59,094 bases of DNA from JBFHFS01 sp041583495 (GCA_041583495.1 JBFHFS010000034.1:1-59094), one strand, 5' to 3'. Positions 19,316-29,118 are shown, counted from the first letter of the stretch. Notes: a model not told the origin generated them from the letters alone. Numbers and translations are program-made.

Positions 19316-20953
19316 ATGAGACAATTGTTTCTTGCCGCATCCCTGTTGTTACTTTTTTTTGCTTGTCAAACCGAACAACCCGCCTACCAGCCCTCTGTTC
19401 AAAACATACCGCAGAAAGTGGAAGCTTACAAATCCTTTACTCTTAAAACCGACCTCAGCAATCTCTCTCCCAATCAGAAAAAGATGCTTTCCCTGCTTTT
19501 CGAGGTGGGCCAAATCATGGACGATCTCTATTGGCAACAGGCCTGGGGCGACAAGGAAAGTCTTTTGAGCCGGATTGAAAGCGCCCCTTTACGTCAATAC
19601 GCCTTAATCAATTACGGACCCTGGGATCGCCTGAACAACAACGAGCCCTTTATTCAAGGCATAGGCCCCAAACCCAAAGGAGCCGGGTTTTATCCCGAAG
19701 ATATGACCATGGCCGAATTTGAAGCACTTAAAGACGATCGAAAAAACGATCAGTACACGGTGTTGCGAAGAGATGATGAGGGAACCCTTAAAGTGATTCC
19801 CTACCATGAATTCTGGTCGGCGGAACTGGGAAAAGCCTCAGCACTACTGACTGAAGCAGCCGCGCTTGCCGACAATGCAAGCTTTAGCAAATACCTGAGG
19901 TCCAGAGCTAAAGCCATCACCACCGGCCACTACTTCGAAAGTGATATGGACTGGATGGAGATGAAAGACAATCCAATAGATTTTGTAACGGGCCCCATCG
20001 AGACCTATGAGGACGCCCTCCTGGGCAGTAAGGCCTCCTTTGAATCGTACCTGCTGATAAAAGACCGGGAATGGTCGGCCCGCCTGGCTCGTTTCTCCCT
20101 CCTTCTTCCGGGCCTCCAGGCCACCCTTCCGGTTGGTGAGGAATACAAATCTGAAAAGCCGGGCAGCGACTCCGACCTGGGGGTATACGATGCGATTTAC
20201 TACGCCGGCGACTGTAACGCCGGGAGCAAAACCATCGCCATAAACCTCCCCAACGACCCACAGGTGCAGCTTAAGAAGGGCAGCCGCAAGCTTCAACTGA
20301 AAAACAGCATGCAGGCCAAGTTCGAAAATATTCTGGTTCCCATCAGTGAACTTCTGATAGATTCCGCCCAGCAAAAAAACATCGACTTTGATGCCTTCTT
20401 CGAAAACACTATGTTTCATGAAGTAGCACACGGGCTGGGGATTAAAAACACCATCAATGGAAAGGGAAGCGTACGGGAAGCCCTAAAGGAGAACACCTCG
20501 GCCATTGAAGAGGGGAAGGCCGACATTCTGGGCCTTTATATTGTGTCGCGTCTCAGCGAAATGGGTGAACTGGGGGAGAAAGAACTGATGAACAATTACG
20601 TGACCTTCATGGCGGGCATATTCCGTTCCGTTAGGTTTGGGGCCGCCAGTGCCCACGGCAAGGCCAACATGATAAGATTCAATTACTTCCAGGAACAGGA
20701 AGCCTTTACCCGCGACCCTCAAACCGGACGCTACAAGGTCAATTTTGAAAAAATGAAAGACGCCATGACCCGGCTTTCGCACGAACTACTGGTTCTTCAG
20801 GGTGATGGCGACTATCAACAAGCCAAAGACCTACTCGACACCTATGGGGTTATTAAGCCTCAGCTTCAGGAAGATCTGGAGCGGATCAATGCTTCAGGCA
20901 TTCCCGTTGACATTGTGTTTGAGCAGGGCCCCGAGGTGTTGGGCCTGCATTGA
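19316..20953 (+). CDS. M49 (dipeptidyl peptidase III)-like lipoprotein metallopeptidase
   Basis: 545 residues from ATG 19316; a TTG two codons earlier is less likely. The signal 'MRQLFLAASLLLLFFAC' ends in a lipobox with Cys17, so the protein is probably an outer-membrane lipoprotein. The zinc site reads 'FHEVAHGLG' (His368, Glu369, His372) with 'EEGKAD' (Glu398/Glu399) about 26 residues later. Classical DPP III has HEXXGH and EECRAE; the shorter HEXXH form is known from the Caldithrix enzyme. 'GDCNAGSKTIAINLPND' also fits M49. Likely removes dipeptides from the N-termini of peptides in the periplasm or at the surface. It stands alone between the cyclase-HD gene and the flavoprotein gene. Confidence 0.8.
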   Translation: MRQLFLAASLLLLFFACQTEQPAYQPSVQNIPQKVEAYKSFTLKTDLSNLSPNQKKMLSLLFEVGQIMDDLYWQQAWGDKESLLSRIESAPLRQYALINYGPWDRLNNNEPFIQGIGPKPKGAGFYPEDMTMAEFEALKDDRKNDQYTVLRRDDEGTLKVIPYHEFWSAELGKASALLTEAAALADNASFSKYLRSRAKAITTGHYFESDMDWMEMKDNPIDFVTGPIETYEDALLGSKASFESYLLIKDREWSARLARFSLLLPGLQATLPVGEEYKSEKPGSDSDLGVYDAIYYAGDCNAGSKTIAINLPNDPQVQLKKGSRKLQLKNSMQAKFENILVPISELLIDSAQQKNIDFDAFFENTMFHEVAHGLGIKNTINGKGSVREALKENTSAIEEGKADILGLYIVSRLSEMGELGEKELMNNYVTFMAGIFRSVRFGAASAHGKANMIRFNYFQEQEAFTRDPQTGRYKVNFEKMKDAMTRLSHELLVLQGDGDYQQAKDLLDTYGVIKPQLQEDLERINASGIPVDIVFEQGPEVLGLH

Positions 20954-20997
20954 AAGAACTCTGGAAAGAACCCAAAAGGAATGGGCCCCCGCCACCT

Positions 20998-21050
20998 TTG
21001 GTCTGCCCGCAAATTCCCACTATCTTTGACCTCTTAATGGGTCAAAGATA
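20998..21050 (+). promoter_or_regulatory. Promoter with 11-bp inverted repeat over the -7 element
   Basis: TTG at 20998-21000, a 20-bp spacer and TATCTTTG at 21021-21028 match the Bacteroidota promoter consensus. The -7 octamer lies inside a perfect 11-bp inverted repeat: TATCTTTGACC (21021-21031), 8-bp loop, GGTCAAAGATA (21040-21050), ending 5 bp before the ATG of the flavoprotein gene. This geometry fits an operator where a dimeric repressor would block initiation, or a short 5' hairpin near the ribosome site. Confidence 0.55.
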
Positions 21051-21055
21051 TTTCT

Positions 21056-22021
21056 ATGAACACAAACAATAGAATCACCAGGCTTTTCAACATCACCTAC
21101 CCGATCGTTCAGGGTGGGATGGTCTGGTGCAGTGGATGGAAGCTGGCTTCGGCCGTCAGCAACCAGGGGGGCCTTGGCTTGTTGGGAGCAGGCAGTATGT
21201 ATCCCGAGGTTTTGCGTGAACACATCCAAAAAATGAAAAAAGCAACCTCCCGACCCTGGGGGGTGAATGTCCCTCTGCTCTACCCCGACATTGACCAACT
21301 CATGAAAGTGATTGTGGAGGAAGGGGTTAAGATTGTTTTTACCTCCGCAGGAAGTCCGGCCAAATGGACCGGATTTCTTAAAGAAAAAGGCATACTCGTG
21401 GCGCATGTGATTGCCAATTCCCGGCTGGCGGCCAAATGTGAAGCTGCCGGCGTTGATGCCATTGTTGCCGAGGGTTTCGAAGCCGGCGGGCACGAAGGAC
21501 GTGAAGAGACCACCACCTTCACGCTAATACCACTGGTGCGCAAAGCCACCAGCCTGCCACTTATAGCTGCCGGAGGGGTTGGAAGTGGACAACATATTTT
21601 AGCGGCTCAAGCCCTGGGGGCTGATGGGGTGCAAATAGGCTCCCGCTTTGCTCTCTCCATGGAGTCGTCGGCCCACCAGCGTTTCAAAGACTATTCCATC
21701 GCCTCGAAAGAGGGCGACACCATGCTTACACTCAAACAATTGGCTCCGGTCCGCCTGTTAAAAAACCACTTTTTTCAATTGGTTCAACAAGCACAGGAAC
21801 GGGGCGCCTCTGCCGATGAATTAAAACAACTCCTGGGTCGTGGTCGGGCTAAAAAAGGAATGTTCGAGGGCGATCTGGACGAAGGCGAACTGGAAATTGG
21901 CCAGGTAGCGGCGCTCATCGATCAGGTTCAAAGCGTTGCCAACATCTTTACATCCCTTAAGGAAGAGTATCAACAGGTCAAAATGCATCTTTGTCAAAAT
22001 CAGGAGAACCATCCCGCATGA
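21056..22021 (+). CDS. FabK / nitronate monooxygenase-like FMN enzyme
   Basis: 321 residues, a single TIM-barrel flavoprotein. 'YPIVQGGMVWCSG' at the N-terminus, 'PWGVNVPLL', 'AIVAEGFEAGGHEG' (with the active-site His) and the FMN-phosphate motif 'IAAGGVGSGQHILAAQALGADGVQIGSRF' are all family hallmarks. The branch includes enoyl-ACP reductase FabK and nitronate monooxygenases (2-nitropropane dioxygenases); sequence alone does not separate them here. Its TGA overlaps the ATG of the M16 peptidase gene by 4 bp, so the next two genes are cotranslated with it. A promoter with an inverted repeat lies just upstream. Confidence 0.85.
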   Translation: MNTNNRITRLFNITYPIVQGGMVWCSGWKLASAVSNQGGLGLLGAGSMYPEVLREHIQKMKKATSRPWGVNVPLLYPDIDQLMKVIVEEGVKIVFTSAGSPAKWTGFLKEKGILVAHVIANSRLAAKCEAAGVDAIVAEGFEAGGHEGREETTTFTLIPLVRKATSLPLIAAGGVGSGQHILAAQALGADGVQIGSRFALSMESSAHQRFKDYSIASKEGDTMLTLKQLAPVRLLKNHFFQLVQQAQERGASADELKQLLGRGRAKKGMFEGDLDEGELEIGQVAALIDQVQSVANIFTSLKEEYQQVKMHLCQNQENHPA

Positions 22022-23271
22022 TCAAATACTACAAACACACTCTTAAAAACGGATTGCGGGTCATTGCCCACCCGGATAAAACCACCCCACTGGTGGCGGT
22101 TAATGTGCTTTACGACATAGGGTCGCGCGACGAAGCCCCCCATCGCACGGGCTTTGCCCACCTTTTTGAACATCTGATGTTTGGGGGTAGCAAAAACATT
22201 CCCTCATACGATGGAGCCGTACAACAGGTAGGTGGCGAAAACAATGCCTGGACCAGCACCGACTTCACCAACTATTATCTCACCCTTCCGGCAGCCAATC
22301 TGGAAACGGCTTTTTGGCTTGAGTCGGATCGGATGTTGGAGCTCGACTTTTCAGAGAAAAGTCTCGACGTTCAACGCAAGGTGGTGATTGAGGAGTTCAA
22401 ACAAAATTACCTGAACCAACCTTACGGGGATATCCCCCTCTTGTTAAGGCCCTTAGCCTACAAGGTGCATCCCTATCGGTGGCCAACCATAGGCCAGGAC
22501 ATCACCCACATAGAAAATGCCACCCTGCCGGATGTGAAAAACTTCTTTTTTAAGCATTACGCCCCCAACAATGCGGTCCTTTCGGTGGCGGGCAATGTCA
22601 GGCCCGACGAGGTATTCCGCCTGGCAGAAAAATGGTTTGGAGAGTTGCCTTTGCGGGACATTCCCCTGCGAGACCTCCCCCAGGAACCCAAACAGGATGC
22701 CCCCAGATTTCTGGAGGTGCACCGCGACGTTCCGGCCCCGGCCATTCACATGGTGTTTCACAACGGACGGCGTACAGACCCGGATTTTTACGTCAATGAT
22801 CTGCTTTCCGATATCCTTTCAAATGGCCCATCCTCCAGGCTCACACAGTCATTGATAAAGGAACAGCGGCTCTTCTCCGATGTAAATGCCTACATTGCCG
22901 GCGACCGGGATCCGGGCATCTTCACCATTACCGGAAGAGTGATGCCGGGGGTATCCATTAAACTGGCAGAAGAACGAATCAGGCACGAATTGAGCCGACT
23001 GATTACTGAAGGCCCCGGAGAGTATGAGCTTCAAAAGGTGAAGAATAAAGCAGAATCGAACCTGGTATTTTCGGAGATTAGCTTTCTTAACAAGGCGATG
23101 AACCTGGCCCAATTTGAACTTTTGGGCGATATCGAGGAGATTAATCGGGAGGCCGGGCATTACCGTGCCGTCACCAGCTCTCATTTAAAAGAACTTTCGG
23201 GTAAACTTTTTGCCCCGGAGAACTGCTCTACGCTCCATTATCTTCCCAAAAACCAAAAAACCAAACGCTGA
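22018..23271 (+). CDS. M16 zinc peptidase, catalytic subunit
   Basis: 417 residues from ATG 22018, chosen over an upstream alternative because it forms an ATGA overlap with the preceding stop and begins 'MIKYYKHTLKNGLRV', the usual family start. The inverted zinc motif HxxEH is present as 'HLFEH' (His48, Glu51, His52) with the distal ligand in 'VVIEEF' (Glu125 or Glu126). 'GGENNAWTSTDFTNYYLTLP' is also typical. No signal peptide is visible. Bacterial M16B enzymes act as heterodimers with a partner lacking the zinc site, and that partner is encoded immediately downstream with no gap. Confidence 0.92.
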   Translation: MIKYYKHTLKNGLRVIAHPDKTTPLVAVNVLYDIGSRDEAPHRTGFAHLFEHLMFGGSKNIPSYDGAVQQVGGENNAWTSTDFTNYYLTLPAANLETAFWLESDRMLELDFSEKSLDVQRKVVIEEFKQNYLNQPYGDIPLLLRPLAYKVHPYRWPTIGQDITHIENATLPDVKNFFFKHYAPNNAVLSVAGNVRPDEVFRLAEKWFGELPLRDIPLRDLPQEPKQDAPRFLEVHRDVPAPAIHMVFHNGRRTDPDFYVNDLLSDILSNGPSSRLTQSLIKEQRLFSDVNAYIAGDRDPGIFTITGRVMPGVSIKLAEERIRHELSRLITEGPGEYELQKVKNKAESNLVFSEISFLNKAMNLAQFELLGDIEEINREAGHYRAVTSSHLKELSGKLFAPENCSTLHYLPKNQKTKR

Positions 23272-24558
23272 ATGACGGCAATTACAAATAGATTAATTGG
23301 GCCCGAATCCAAAACCATCGACAAAATTGATTTCCTGCCGGTTTCCGGCTCTACGCTGGATAACCAGATCCGGGTCTCAGCCCTAGAAGCAGGAAGCCAG
23401 GAGGTTACCAAAATTGACTTCCAATTCCCCGCAGGTTCGATACAAGCCAAAGTTCCCTTGCTGGCCTCAACGACAGCCAATTTAATGCTGGAGGGAACAG
23501 CCTCGAGAAACTCCATGGAAATATCCGAAACGATAGACTATTACGGGGCCTATCTAAACACTCAAACCTATCATCATCAAACCGTCATCACCCTCTTATG
23601 CCTCACCCGGCATTTGCCCGTATTGCTTGAACTCGTGGAGGAGATTATTAAATCCCCCTCGTTTCCCGAAAAAGAGTTCGATATTTTTCTGGAGAAAAAA
23701 AGAGAAGAGTTTTTGCTCGAAAACGAGAAAGTGAATACCATGGCCAGCCGCAAATTCGGGGAAACCCTTTTTGGGGACCATCATCCCTATGGCCGACAGT
23801 TAAAACCTGAACATTTCGATCAAATCACCCTCGACCAGGTAATCCGTTTCCACAGAGACTTTTACTCACCGGCCAACTGTCGCATCTTTGTGGCGGGCCG
23901 TCCGGGAAAAGATCTTATCCCTCAATTAAACAAACACTTTGGAAGCCCTCAGTGGGCGTCCTCACACCAGCCCCCTGAAACCATGCCCCCGGGAAACCCG
24001 TCGGAGGAAAAATTCATTTTGGTCGAAAAAAACTCCGCCCTCCAATCGGCCGTAAAAATCGGACGCCCCCTGTTCAACAATCATCATCCCGATTTTATTC
24101 CCCTTCAGCTGCTCAACACCATTCTGGGCGGCTATTTCGGATCGCGCTTGATGACCTCGGTGCGCGAAGACAAAGGATTGACCTACGGCATTGGTTCTTA
24201 TATAATGCCCCTTAAGCACGGAGGCATATGGGTGATAAGCAGTGAGGTGGCCTGTAAAAACCGAAAGAAAGCCGTTGAGGCCATTTTTGAAGAATTTGGG
24301 AATCTCTGCCGGAAACCTGTGCCGGAGGAGGAACTGGAAATGGTGAAAAATTACATGATGGGCGAACTTCTTCGTAACTTTGACGGACCCTTCTCCACGG
24401 CCGACATATACCGAAACCTGCAGGAATTTGATCTTAATTTTGGGTTTTACAAAAAAATGATTGAATTTTTGAAACAAGTCACGCCAATTCAACTGCAGGA
24501 ACTGGCAAAAAAGTATCTTAATCCTGACGATTTTTGGGTGGTGGTAGCAGGAATGTAA
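23272..24558 (+). CDS. M16 peptidase-like non-catalytic partner
   Basis: 428 residues. The fold is M16 ('LLASTTANLMLEGTASRNSMEISETIDYYGA' aligns with the HxxEH helix of the active subunit), but His/Glu/His are absent, so it cannot bind zinc there. It keeps 'SREDKGLTYGIGSYI'-type sequence (here 'SVREDKGLTYGIGSY', ~300-314), the Arg/Tyr substrate-binding pair known to be supplied by the inactive subunit of M16B heterodimers. It starts directly after the stop of the catalytic subunit, giving equal production. Likely soluble. Confidence 0.9.
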   Translation: MTAITNRLIGPESKTIDKIDFLPVSGSTLDNQIRVSALEAGSQEVTKIDFQFPAGSIQAKVPLLASTTANLMLEGTASRNSMEISETIDYYGAYLNTQTYHHQTVITLLCLTRHLPVLLELVEEIIKSPSFPEKEFDIFLEKKREEFLLENEKVNTMASRKFGETLFGDHHPYGRQLKPEHFDQITLDQVIRFHRDFYSPANCRIFVAGRPGKDLIPQLNKHFGSPQWASSHQPPETMPPGNPSEEKFILVEKNSALQSAVKIGRPLFNNHHPDFIPLQLLNTILGGYFGSRLMTSVREDKGLTYGIGSYIMPLKHGGIWVISSEVACKNRKKAVEAIFEEFGNLCRKPVPEEELEMVKNYMMGELLRNFDGPFSTADIYRNLQEFDLNFGFYKKMIEFLKQVTPIQLQELAKKYLNPDDFWVVVAGM

Positions 24559-24652
24559 CATTTTGAGCATAAAAATTTCATTCCTCTTCCGTTTAAAAGA
24601 TGCTTTTTGCTCATAAATATCTAAATTAGTGGCTTTGCCAGAAAACAGGATA

Positions 24653-26884
24653 ATGGATAACCTTTCCAACATATCAGAGGATCAATTAATCAGACAACAG
24701 TTCGATGAACTGCTTGAGCTTTGTCCACGTTGTCAAACGCCGGAGGGTTACAAGCTGATTCAGAAAGCCTTTGATCTGGCACGCAACGCCCACAAAGGCG
24801 TTCGCAGAAAGTCAGGGGAACCTTACATCCTGCATCCCCTGGCAGTAGCCCGCATTGTAGCCCACGAGATTGGGCTGGGTCCTAAAGGCGTTGCTGCAGC
24901 CCTGTTGCACGACGTTGTGGAGGACACCGATTACACCATCGAAGACATCGAATCCATCTTCGATGAAAAAGTGGCCAGTATTGTGGCAGGACTCACCAAG
25001 CTGGAAGGGGTTTTTGACCAAACCCACTCGAAACAAGCAGAAAATTTCAGGAAGCTTCTGCTCACCATGGTGGAAGATATCCGCGTCATCCTCATCAAGT
25101 TGGCCGACAGGCTTCATAACATGCGTACCCTGGGCTCTATGCCCGAACACAAACGGTTAAAAATAGCAGGCGAAACCCTCTTTATTTACGCCCCTTTAGC
25201 GCACAGGCTGGGCCTTTACACCATCAAAACAGAGCTCGAAGACCTCTCCCTGAAATATGAACATCCCAATGTTTATGAAGAGATCTCTGGCAAACTGAAG
25301 GATCACCAGAACAAGACGCAACATCTCATCAACCGGTTCTCGCTGCCCATAATTGAGAAACTCTCTACCGAAGGTTATGAATTCGACATTAAAGGACGGC
25401 CTAAATCCATCTACTCCATCTGGAGTAAGATTCAAAAAAAGAACATCACCTTCGATGAGATCTACGACCTGCTGGCCATTCGTATTGTGTTTAAGCCCAA
25501 GCCGGGAACCCCGGAGAAGGTTCAGTGCTGGGCCATCTACGCGCTGATCACCGACATTTACCGGCCAAAGCCCGATAGGTTGCGCGACTGGGTAAGTACA
25601 CCCAAAGCCAACGGCTACGAGGCGCTTCATGCTACAGTGATGGGACCCGGCGGTCATTGGGTGGAGATCCAGATTCGTACCGAAAGAATGGATGAGATTG
25701 CCGAAAGAGGCTTTGCGGCACACTATAAATATAAAGAACTCCAGGAGCGGGAATCGGAACTCGACAACTGGCTGAAACGCATCCGCGAGGTGCTCGATAA
25801 TCCCGACTCCGATTCACTGGAGTTTCTGGATGACTTTAAACTGAACCTATTCAGTTCCGAAATCGTAATCTTTACCCCCAAGGGTGATGAAAAAATTATG
25901 CCTGTGAATGCCACCGCTCTGGACCTGGCATTTGAGATCCATTCCGACATTGGGTATAAATGCATAGGGGCCAAAGTGAATTATAAGCTGGTCCCCCTAA
26001 GCCATGTCCTTAAAAGCGGTGACCAGGTGGAGTTACTCACCTCCGAAAAACAAACCCCTAAATTGGAGTGGCTCAATTATGTCACAACGGCCAAAGCCAA
26101 AACCCGTATTAAAGAAGCCTTTAAGAAAGAGAGAAAAGCTTATGTTGCCCTGGGAGAAAAGATTGTTGAGGAGGCCCTCAATGAGAAAAAGCTCACCACC
26201 AACTCCAAGATACTGAAAAAACTCAAGGATTTCTACAATGTACCCCGGAAGGAAGAACTCTTATTCCGGGTGGGCAAAGGAAGCATCCAGCTGGGAAACC
26301 TCAACAATATATTAAGCAATAAAACCTCCAATAAATGGATTCGCTATTGGCGACTCTCGTTCAGCAACAGCAATGACACCCCCACCCCGACCAGTGCCCC
26401 CCCACAGGAGAACAAAAAAACACAAATGGTGGTATCCGACGACATGTCCGCCGAACAATACTCCATCGCTTCCTGCTGTAACCCGATCCCCGGCGACGAT
26501 GTGGTGGGATACCTCGACCGCACGGGAAAACTGATTCTCCACAGCCGCAAATGCCCGGTGGCTATCCGGCTCATGTCCAGTCAGGGCCAAAATATCGTAT
26601 CGGCCCAATGGGAATCGCACAAGATTCTCTCCTTCCTGGCCATCATCAATCTATCAGGTATCGATCAGATAGGAATCGTGAGTAAGATTACCAAAGTGAT
26701 TTCCGAAGACCAGACCGTTAATATGCGTTCCATACACGTGGAAAGCCACGACGGTATTTTTGAAGGGACCATCTATCTTTACATCCACAACACCGAAGAC
26801 CTCAACAACCTCATATTCAATATAATGACCATAAAAGGAGTGCATACGGTAACCCGCCGCGAACGCATACAGGAGCCTGGTTAA
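24653..26884 (+). CDS. rel: Bifunctional (p)ppGpp synthetase/hydrolase
   Basis: 743 residues from ATG 24653; a GTG at 24629 would add eight. The hydrolase HD domain has 'KSGEPYILHPLAVA' and 'ALLHDVVEDTDYT' (His86, Asp87) with 'IKLADRLHNMRTL'. The synthetase domain has 'KGRPKSIYSIWSKIQKK', 'DLLAIRIVF' and 'ANGYEALHATV', then 'EIQIRTERMDEIAERGFAAHYKYK'. A TGS domain ('EIVIFTPKGDEKIMPVNATALDLAF', ~400-460), a Cys-containing zinc-finger/RIS region ('IASCCNPIPGDDVVGYL') and an ACT domain at the C-terminus complete the long RSH layout. Both active-site sets look intact, so it should make and degrade the alarmone during nutrient stress on the ribosome. Confidence 0.96.
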   Translation: MDNLSNISEDQLIRQQFDELLELCPRCQTPEGYKLIQKAFDLARNAHKGVRRKSGEPYILHPLAVARIVAHEIGLGPKGVAAALLHDVVEDTDYTIEDIESIFDEKVASIVAGLTKLEGVFDQTHSKQAENFRKLLLTMVEDIRVILIKLADRLHNMRTLGSMPEHKRLKIAGETLFIYAPLAHRLGLYTIKTELEDLSLKYEHPNVYEEISGKLKDHQNKTQHLINRFSLPIIEKLSTEGYEFDIKGRPKSIYSIWSKIQKKNITFDEIYDLLAIRIVFKPKPGTPEKVQCWAIYALITDIYRPKPDRLRDWVSTPKANGYEALHATVMGPGGHWVEIQIRTERMDEIAERGFAAHYKYKELQERESELDNWLKRIREVLDNPDSDSLEFLDDFKLNLFSSEIVIFTPKGDEKIMPVNATALDLAFEIHSDIGYKCIGAKVNYKLVPLSHVLKSGDQVELLTSEKQTPKLEWLNYVTTAKAKTRIKEAFKKERKAYVALGEKIVEEALNEKKLTTNSKILKKLKDFYNVPRKEELLFRVGKGSIQLGNLNNILSNKTSNKWIRYWRLSFSNSNDTPTPTSAPPQENKKTQMVVSDDMSAEQYSIASCCNPIPGDDVVGYLDRTGKLILHSRKCPVAIRLMSSQGQNIVSAQWESHKILSFLAIINLSGIDQIGIVSKITKVISEDQTVNMRSIHVESHDGIFEGTIYLYIHNTEDLNNLIFNIMTIKGVHTVTRRERIQEPG

Positions 26885-27048
26885 AATCCCAGCCCCCTTC
26901 TTTCCTCTCCTCCTTTGACCCTGGATTAACCCTTTCCGTCTCCTTCCCGGCCGATGCCGTTCAATCAAATTTGGTTTTATTCTAAATAAAGTTTTAAATT
27001 CATCGACAAATAACTAACTTTAGGCCGCTATTTTTAATCAGATTAGTT

Positions 27049-27543
27049 ATGGATAGGCCAATCAACAAAGACGTCGTCAAACAAATATTTACCGAATACC
27101 TCCAAAAGAACGGGCATCGCAAAACGCCGGAGCGATTCGCTATCCTGGATGAGATCTATTCCCGCGATGGTCACTTCGACATTGAATCGCTTTATATCTT
27201 CATGAAAAACAAGAATTACCGGGTGAGCAGGGCAACGCTTTACAACACCATTGATCTTTTGCTGGACAGTAAACTGGTTATAAAGCATCAATTTGGAAAG
27301 AATATCGCTCAATTCGAGAAGGCTTTTCAAACCAAACAACACGACCATCTCATCTGTACCAATTGTGGAAAAGTGACCGAATTTTGCGACCCGGGGATAC
27401 AGGTGGTATTAAACAATGCCTCCGAACACCTTAAATTTAAGGTCGCTCATCACTCCCTATATATCTACGGTATCTGTAAAGAGTGTGCCGAAAAGGAGAC
27501 CAATAAAACACCTCCTGCCCAGCATAAAAATGTGTTTTCTTAA
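27049..27543 (+). CDS. Fur-family metal-dependent transcriptional regulator
   Basis: 164 residues. The winged-helix N-terminal domain shows 'GHRKTPERFAILDEIY' and 'RVSRATLYNTIDLLLDSKLV'. The dimerisation domain has the His cluster 'KQHDHLIC' and two CxxC pairs (Cys103/Cys106 and Cys143/Cys146) that form the structural zinc site. It could be Fur, PerR or Zur; the sequence resembles the general Fur/PerR type in this phylum and I do not call the metal. It lies between rel and purA as a single gene, followed by its own terminator-like hairpin. Confidence 0.9.
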   Translation: MDRPINKDVVKQIFTEYLQKNGHRKTPERFAILDEIYSRDGHFDIESLYIFMKNKNYRVSRATLYNTIDLLLDSKLVIKHQFGKNIAQFEKAFQTKQHDHLICTNCGKVTEFCDPGIQVVLNNASEHLKFKVAHHSLYIYGICKECAEKETNKTPPAQHKNVFS

Positions 27544-27596
27544 AATTTACACCCGTGGAATTAGTTTAAAACCATTTATATTCCCTATTTTTACAC

Positions 27597-27640
27597 ATCG
27601 GAAGGCCGCCCTAACAGGGGAGGGTTTTCCGATTTTTATT
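27597..27640 (+). terminator. Rho-independent terminator after the Fur-family gene
   Basis: ATCGGAA (27597-27603) pairs with TTCCGAT (27627-27633), with a further CCCT/AGGG inner pairing, followed by a T-rich run. It lies 54 bp after the stop codon. Confidence 0.65.
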
Positions 27641-27816
27641 GTATTGATGTTGGAAGGATTTCTTCCGCCTTTCCCCGCTCTATTAAAGGGATACCAGGAA
27701 AACTTCATCTGACGCATTCATTTTTCGTAAATGAAATACCTTAAATTGAAAACAACCCAAATATTGGCGTTATCTTATCCCAAAAGATCTGGACTATTTA
27801 ACAAATTTATCGCGTA

Positions 27817-29079
27817 ATGAAAGTTGATGTATTATTAGGTTTACAATGGGGCGACGAGGGCAAAGGCAAAATTGTTGATGTGCTTACCCCAAAATACAAT
27901 GTGATTACCAGATTCCAGGGTGGTCCCAATGCCGGACACACACTTGAGTTCGACAACCAAAAGTTTGTTCTGCACAACATCCCTTCGGGTGTTTTTCATC
28001 CCGACAAGATCAATATCATCAGTAATGGTGTGGTTCTCGATCCCATCATCTTTAAACAGGAGATTGACCAACTCAAGGCCAGGGGCGTTGACCTTCGGGG
28101 CAAACTCTTCATCTCCAGGAAAGCGCATCTGATATTACCTACCCATCGCATCCTGGATGCGGCTTCAGAAGCCTCAAAAGGAGCCACCAAGATTGGGTCT
28201 ACCCTCAAGGGAATTGGTCCTACTTACATGGATAAAACCGGTAGAAACGGTTTGCGCGTTGGGGATATCGGCCCCGGTTTCGATGAGAAATATGCACACC
28301 TTAAAGAGAAACACCAGAGGCTGATCGCCAATTATAATTTCGAATACAACCTTTCCGACTTTGAGGCAGGGCTGAAAGAGGGGATTGAAACCCTCAACCA
28401 ATTCCCGCATATCGACAGCGAGCATGAACTGAACCGCTATTTGAATGAGGGAAAATCCATATTGGCAGAAGGCGCTCAGGGCACCATGCTGGATATCGAT
28501 TTTGGGTCCTATCCCTTTGTTACTTCTTCGAATACCATTTGTGCCGGCGCCTGCACAGGAATGGGCGTGGCCCCGGGCAAAATTGGCGAGGTATTCGGAA
28601 TTTTTAAAGCCTATTGTACCCGGGTGGGTGCAGGCCCCTTCCCCACCGAACTTTTTGATGAGGATGGAGAGCAGATGCGCAGTCAGGGACGCGAATTCGG
28701 CGCGACTACCGGACGCCCCCGCCGCTGCGGATGGCTCGACCTTGTGGCTCTGAAATACAGTGTCATGATCAATGGGGTGACACAGCTCATCATGATGAAA
28801 GGGGATGTGTTGAGCACTTTTAAAACCATCAAAGTAGCCACCGCCTACAAAATTGGCGAGACGATCACAGAAGAATTCCCCTATGAGTTACCGGAAAACC
28901 TGGAACCGGTTTACAAAGATCTCCCGGGGTGGAATTGTGACCTGACCGGCCTCAAAAGGGAAGATGAATTTCCTGAGCCTCTCAGCAATTACATCAAATT
29001 CCTCGAAGATGAATTACAGGTGCCCATCAAAATTGTATCGGTTGGCCCCGACCGGGAACAAACCATTATTCGGAAATAA
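27817..29079 (+). CDS. purA: Adenylosuccinate synthase
   Basis: 420 residues, normal length. The GTP loop and catalytic Asp are in 'LQWGDEGKGK' (Asp13), with the catalytic His41 in 'GGPNAGHT'. 'LEGAQGTMLDIDFGSYPFVTSSN'-type sequence is present as 'AEGAQGTMLDIDFGSYPFVTS', and 'GATTGRPRRCGWLDLVAL' completes the substrate site. It joins IMP and aspartate, at the expense of GTP, in the first committed step of AMP synthesis. It is monocistronic, with a strong terminator after it. Confidence 0.98.
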   Translation: MKVDVLLGLQWGDEGKGKIVDVLTPKYNVITRFQGGPNAGHTLEFDNQKFVLHNIPSGVFHPDKINIISNGVVLDPIIFKQEIDQLKARGVDLRGKLFISRKAHLILPTHRILDAASEASKGATKIGSTLKGIGPTYMDKTGRNGLRVGDIGPGFDEKYAHLKEKHQRLIANYNFEYNLSDFEAGLKEGIETLNQFPHIDSEHELNRYLNEGKSILAEGAQGTMLDIDFGSYPFVTSSNTICAGACTGMGVAPGKIGEVFGIFKAYCTRVGAGPFPTELFDEDGEQMRSQGREFGATTGRPRRCGWLDLVALKYSVMINGVTQLIMMKGDVLSTFKTIKVATAYKIGETITEEFPYELPENLEPVYKDLPGWNCDLTGLKREDEFPEPLSNYIKFLEDELQVPIKIVSVGPDREQTIIRK

Positions 29080-29118
29080 CCCGAGACAAACGACTCATAC
29101 CACCCTAAATGATTGGTG

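Noticed and set aside
27416..27712. 98-codon plus-strand ORF after the Fur-family gene
   Set aside because: It starts inside the Fur-family gene and runs through its terminator; composition is not protein-like.
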